From Dehalococcoidia bacterium (GTDB lineage: Bacteria > Chloroflexota > Dehalococcoidia > JAENJB01): a DNA stretch of 9,021 nt. Both the position numbers and the translations under genes were made by a program. Below the pieces are notes generated by a model. It made no database searches and was not told where the DNA came from. It saw only the letters and a program-made list of their open reading frames with translations. The stretch covers positions 1 to 9,021 of the forward strand of contig JAUYGE010000126.1 in the NCBI GenBank assembly GCA_030690705.1, in the 5' to 3' direction. Numbering within the stretch: position 1 is the stretch's first letter; the number at the start of each line of letters is the position of its first letter. Positions 6,933 through 9,021 of the stretch are shown here, piece after piece.

Positions 6933-7823
6933 ATGACCACTCAGGTAGAGTACTGGCGCTGGACCGAGTCGAGATACACCAATCCGGAGGTGGATTGGAG
7001 GAAGGCCTCGACCATCACCGCGGGGATTGATGTGGGCTCGGTGAGTTCTAAAGCTGCTGTTCTGGCGGACAACGAGATTCTCGCCTATGGATTGATGAGG
7101 ACGGGCTCCAACAGTCCCGATAGTGCTTTGAACGCTATCAACAGGGCGATCGAGGGGACCGGCCTCACGATGAAGGACATCAAGTTCATCGTGGGCACGG
7201 GCTACGGCCGCATCAACATACCTTTTGCCGGCAAGGCTATTACCGAGATCGCCTGCCACGCGCGGGGCGCCAACTACATCTGGGGGCCCGTCGTGAGGAC
7301 TATTCTGGATATGGGCGGCCAGGACTGCAAGGCCATTCACTGTGATGAAAAAGGCAAGGTCACGGCGTTCTTGATGAACGATAAATGCGCCGCCGGCACC
7401 GGGCGAGGGATGGAGGTCTTTGCCGACCTTCTGCAGGTGCCCATCACTCAGGTGGGCGAGATGTCACTTCAGGTGGACAAGGAGCCGCCGCCGGTCAGCA
7501 GCACCTGTGTCGTCTTTGCCAAGTCGGAGGGTATCGGTTTGCTGCGTCAGGGCTGGTCCAAGAACATGGTGCTGGCAGCTTATTGCTCCGCCATGGCTCA
7601 CCGTGTGGTGACCCTGCTGGAGCGTATCGGGATGGAGAAAGAATTCGTGCTGACGGGCGGCATATCCAAGAATATTGGTGTGGTCTCCAGGCTAGAGAAA
7701 GAGCTGGGCATTCAGGCTGTTCCGCTGCCCAAGGACCAGAAATTCGACCCGCAGCTGGCCGGCGCCATTGGTGGCGCCCTCTTCGCGCGAGACCTGCTGG
7801 CCAAGTCACGGAAGGCTTTCTAG
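6933..7823 (+). CDS. bzdQ: Benzoyl-CoA reductase ATPase, BzdQ/BcrA-type subunit
   Basis: Second ATPase of the activator module, predicted to pair with BzdP and share one [4Fe-4S] cluster at the interface. The protein has 296 residues. An N-terminal extension VEYWRWTES...DWRKAS (5-26) precedes the ASKHA core, with phosphate-1 loop DVGSVSSK (33-40), VGTGYGR (87-93), phosphate-2 loop DMGGQDCKAI (126-135), cluster motif CAAGTG (152-157), Cys192 in STCVVFAKSE, and adenosine motif GGISKNIG (242-249). It lacks the long extra region that makes Thauera BcrA about 440 residues, so it fits the shorter BzdQ type. GAGG (6919-6922) lies 10 nt before ATG 6933. The order N-O-P-Q-ferredoxin matches the Azoarcus bzd operon as I remember it. 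Confidence 0.86.
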   Translation: MTTQVEYWRWTESRYTNPEVDWRKASTITAGIDVGSVSSKAAVLADNEILAYGLMRTGSNSPDSALNAINRAIEGTGLTMKDIKFIVGTGYGRINIPFAGKAITEIACHARGANYIWGPVVRTILDMGGQDCKAIHCDEKGKVTAFLMNDKCAAGTGRGMEVFADLLQVPITQVGEMSLQVDKEPPPVSSTCVVFAKSEGIGLLRQGWSKNMVLAAYCSAMAHRVVTLLERIGMEKEFVLTGGISKNIGVVSRLEKELGIQAVPLPKDQKFDPQLAGAIGGALFARDLLAKSRKAF

Positions 7824-7831
7824 AGGCTAGG

Positions 7832-8149
7832 ATGTTATCCGGACTGGGGAGATTCTTCGTCCTTTCCACGAGCTACATCGCCAACTACGGGTACGCCGAC
7901 GGCTCAGGCGAGTACTATGTCAGCATAGACTCTGAGAAATGCAATGCCTGCGGCGAATGCATCCCGGCTTGCCCGATGCACATCTTTCAGGTGGAGGAAG
8001 ACGATTACGGTGACATGGCGGCGGTGGTGAAAGAGTCACATCGTAAGAGCCTGAAGTACGTCTGCTCCCCATGCAAGCCAACCAGCGGGGTGCGTAATCT
8101 GCCATGTCAGAAGGCCTGTAAACCCGGGGCCATAGTCCATTCCTGGTAG
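7832..8149 (+). CDS. bzdM: Ferredoxin, probable electron donor to benzoyl-CoA reductase (BzdM-like)
   Basis: This 105-residue iron-sulfur protein most likely donates electrons to the BzdPQ activator. The first cluster motif is classical: C37-x2-C40-x2-C43-x3-C47-P. The second half has C78-x2-C81, then C92-x3-C96 ten residues later, unlike the standard second CxxCxxCxxxCP. The text between, around PCKPTSG and the HSW end, is like ferredoxins I recall beside bzd-type reductases. Residues 1-27 are an extension before the ferredoxin core with no clear signal peptide. ATG 7832 lies 8 nt after the bzdQ stop, with AGAGG (7822-7826) 5 nt upstream. The frame stays open upstream into bzdQ, but no other canonical start gives a sensible product. 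Last gene of the first reductase set. Confidence 0.85.
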   Translation: MLSGLGRFFVLSTSYIANYGYADGSGEYYVSIDSEKCNACGECIPACPMHIFQVEEDDYGDMAAVVKESHRKSLKYVCSPCKPTSGVRNLPCQKACKPGAIVHSW

Positions 8150-8220
8150 GTTCCTTGCCGCTTCTCTCATCTTGAATAGGGATGGGGTTAGTGACGGGAC
8201 TCATCCTCATCGCTGCTTAC

Positions 8221-8249
8221 TTGACGGCTGCGTTTGTTTGCCCTAGAGT
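8221..8249 (+). promoter_or_regulatory. Possible sigma-70-type promoter for the second bcrB-like gene
   Basis: TTGACG (8221-8226, 5 of 6 matches) is followed after 17 nt by TAGAGT (8244-8249, 4 of 6 matches). Spacing is ideal but the -10 box is weak. Predicted start is near 8256. The -10 box overlaps the left arm of the inverted repeat at 8240-8279, an arrangement compatible with an operator. Confidence 0.35.
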
Positions 8250-8279
8250 CTCAGAGGGTTTAGCGAAGTAATCTAGGGC
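8240..8279 (+). promoter_or_regulatory. Perfect 8-bp inverted repeat upstream of the second bcrB-like gene
   Basis: GCCCTAGA (8240-8247) is the exact reverse complement of TCTAGGGC (8272-8279), with 24 nt between. The right arm contains AGGG (8275-8278), the only Shine-Dalgarno-like sequence for this gene, 5 nt before an in-frame GTG at 8284. Folding in RNA would mask that site. In DNA it could be a repressor operator over the candidate promoter. No T-run follows, so it is not a standard terminator. Confidence 0.4.
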
Positions 8280-8292
8280 TGCTGTGATCGGA

Positions 8293-9021
8293 ATGTCAAC
8301 GACTGTCAAGAGATACACGACGAAACCACTTGAGTGTTGGGCAAAGGCCAAAGAGCTGAGGCTGGAGTACTACCGGCAGGTCAGGGAGGCGAAGAGCCAG
8401 GGCAAGCTCCTGGTCACCGGCTCAGGCGATTCGGTAGTCACCTTGCCCGCCGGGCTGGGCGACTATGTGTTCTTTCAGGGCGAGCCCTACGGAGCGAGCA
8501 TAGCTATGGATCCGGCGTTCTCCGAAGAGTGCTGTGAGGCAGTGGAAGCGCGTGGTTTTGCTCGAGACCTGTGTGCCTATATGAGGAACTTCTGGGGCTC
8601 GATGTTCTTGAACAAGTACTACTTCGGTGGTGGTGATTTCCCCAGGCCGGATTTTGGGTTGCCAGGCGGTTTTTGCGATACCCACATCAAGTGGTATCAG
8701 GTGGTGTGTGAGCACCTGGGAGTTCCCTTCTTCGGTATTGACATACCTGTAGGCGTCCCCGGGCAAAATGAGGAGGCTAGGGTGGCCTATCTGGCAGCCG
8801 AGATGAATGAGGCCATCGAGTGGATGAAAAAGCTCACCGGCCGCGACTACGATGATCAGAAACTCATCGAGGCGGCGAGGAACGAGTTCAAGAGTTCGGC
8901 TCTATGGGGCGAGGTGCTGGTCTGCAATCAGACTATCCCCGCGCCGCTGGACCAGCGTCAGATTTTCACCCTATATATACTCAGCCTGCTGAGAAGACAG
9001 GAAAAGGAAACGGTGCGTTTC
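8293..9021 (+). CDS. Second benzoyl-CoA reductase BcrB/BzdO-type subunit (partial, runs off window)
   Basis: 243 codons are open to the end of the window, so the 3' part is missing. The product is about two thirds identical by eye to BzdO at 4762, with a single one-residue insertion (the extra Gly in FGGGDFP). It shares LPAGLGDYVFF (51-61), CAYMRN (94-99), GSMFLNKYYFGG (102-113), GFCDTH (126-131), FGID and IPVG. Cys94 and Cys128 match Cys94 and Cys127 of the first copy; Cys198 of the first copy is Phe here, and Cys209 is Val with a Cys one position later. ATG 8293 has no good ribosome site. In-frame GTG 8284 has AGGG 5 nt upstream and would add three residues. It probably belongs to a second reductase or replaces BzdO under other conditions. 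Substrate is unknown. Confidence 0.85.
   Translation, partial: MSTTVKRYTTKPLECWAKAKELRLEYYRQVREAKSQGKLLVTGSGDSVVTLPAGLGDYVFFQGEPYGASIAMDPAFSEECCEAVEARGFARDLCAYMRNFWGSMFLNKYYFGGGDFPRPDFGLPGGFCDTHIKWYQVVCEHLGVPFFGIDIPVGVPGQNEEARVAYLAAEMNEAIEWMKKLTGRDYDDQKLIEAARNEFKSSALWGEVLVCNQTIPAPLDQRQIFTLYILSLLRRQEKETVRF

Larger units (their letters stand above)
8150..8283 (+). other. Intergenic region between the ferredoxin gene and the second bcrB-like gene
   Basis: No coding sequence is apparent. It holds an imperfect hairpin at 8179-8207 (6 Watson-Crick and 2 G-U pairs, 13-nt loop, no T-run after it), a weak promoter candidate at 8221-8249, and a perfect 8-bp inverted repeat at 8240-8279. It is the longest non-coding stretch in the window, so transcription of the downstream gene could be controlled separately. 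Confidence 0.6.

Noticed and set aside
7385..7831. A long open frame leading into the ferredoxin, which would give a 254-residue fusion-like protein
   Set aside because: It lies within bzdQ in another frame, its product is Arg/Gly/His-rich and low in recognisable structure, and bzdQ has every family motif. The ferredoxin has its own ATG and ribosome site at 7832.
8179..8207. Hairpin after the ferredoxin gene as an intrinsic terminator
   Set aside because: The stem includes two G-U pairs and no run of T follows, so it does not meet the usual terminator form. It is noted only as part of the intergenic region.
1..9021. CRISPR array, tRNA, rRNA, insertion sequence or prophage structure
   Set aside because: I saw no regularly spaced repeats, no tRNA-like cloverleaf or CCA end, no transposase motifs and no terminal inverted repeats. 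The DnaD-type and loader proteins also occur in phages, but here they sit in a rplI-dnaB operon.

Overview
The window reads as a chromosomal segment of an anaerobic bacterium with moderately high GC. It carries two functional blocks on the + strand and no convincing gene on the - strand. The left block (1-3477) is replication: the last codons of ribosomal protein L9 (rplI), replicative helicase dnaB, a DnaD-domain primosome protein, and a DnaC/DnaI-type loader with two complete AAA+ domains. The right block (3587-9021) is anaerobic aromatic metabolism: a complete ATP-dependent (class I) benzoyl-CoA reductase of the bzd type in the order bzdN-bzdO-bzdP-bzdQ-bzdM, then the 5' part of a second, paralogous bzdO/bcrB gene that runs off the window.

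The run rplI-dnaB-dnaD-like-dnaC-like, with a tandem-AAA loader, together with the sequence style of these proteins, recalls Chloroflexota of the Dehalococcoidia type. This is an inference from memory of such proteins. No database search was possible, so the taxonomic assignment is moderate at best.

The replication genes are tightly packed. There are 2 nt between rplI and dnaB, a 1-nt overlap between dnaB and the DnaD gene, and an apparent 86-nt out-of-frame overlap between the DnaD and loader genes. They presumably form one transcript in which DnaD protein and loader help place DnaB on DNA. Exactly at the end of the loader gene sits a perfect consensus sigma-70/sigma-A promoter: TTGACA, a 17-bp spacer and TATAAT with an upstream TG. 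Its -35 box contains the loader's stop codon. It should drive the reductase operon.

In the reductase operon, BzdN (BcrC-like) and BzdO (BcrB-like) form the module that reduces benzoyl-CoA to a cyclohexadiene-carbonyl-CoA. BzdP (BcrD-like) and BzdQ (BcrA-like) form the ATP-hydrolysing electron activator with a bridging [4Fe-4S] cluster, and BzdM is the ferredoxin feeding it. A 134-143-nt gap follows, holding two imperfect hairpins and a weak promoter candidate. Then a second B subunit starts, about two thirds identical by eye to the first. This suggests a second reductase, or an alternative catalytic subunit, directly downstream.

I saw no tRNA, rRNA, CRISPR array, insertion sequence or convincing intrinsic terminator.
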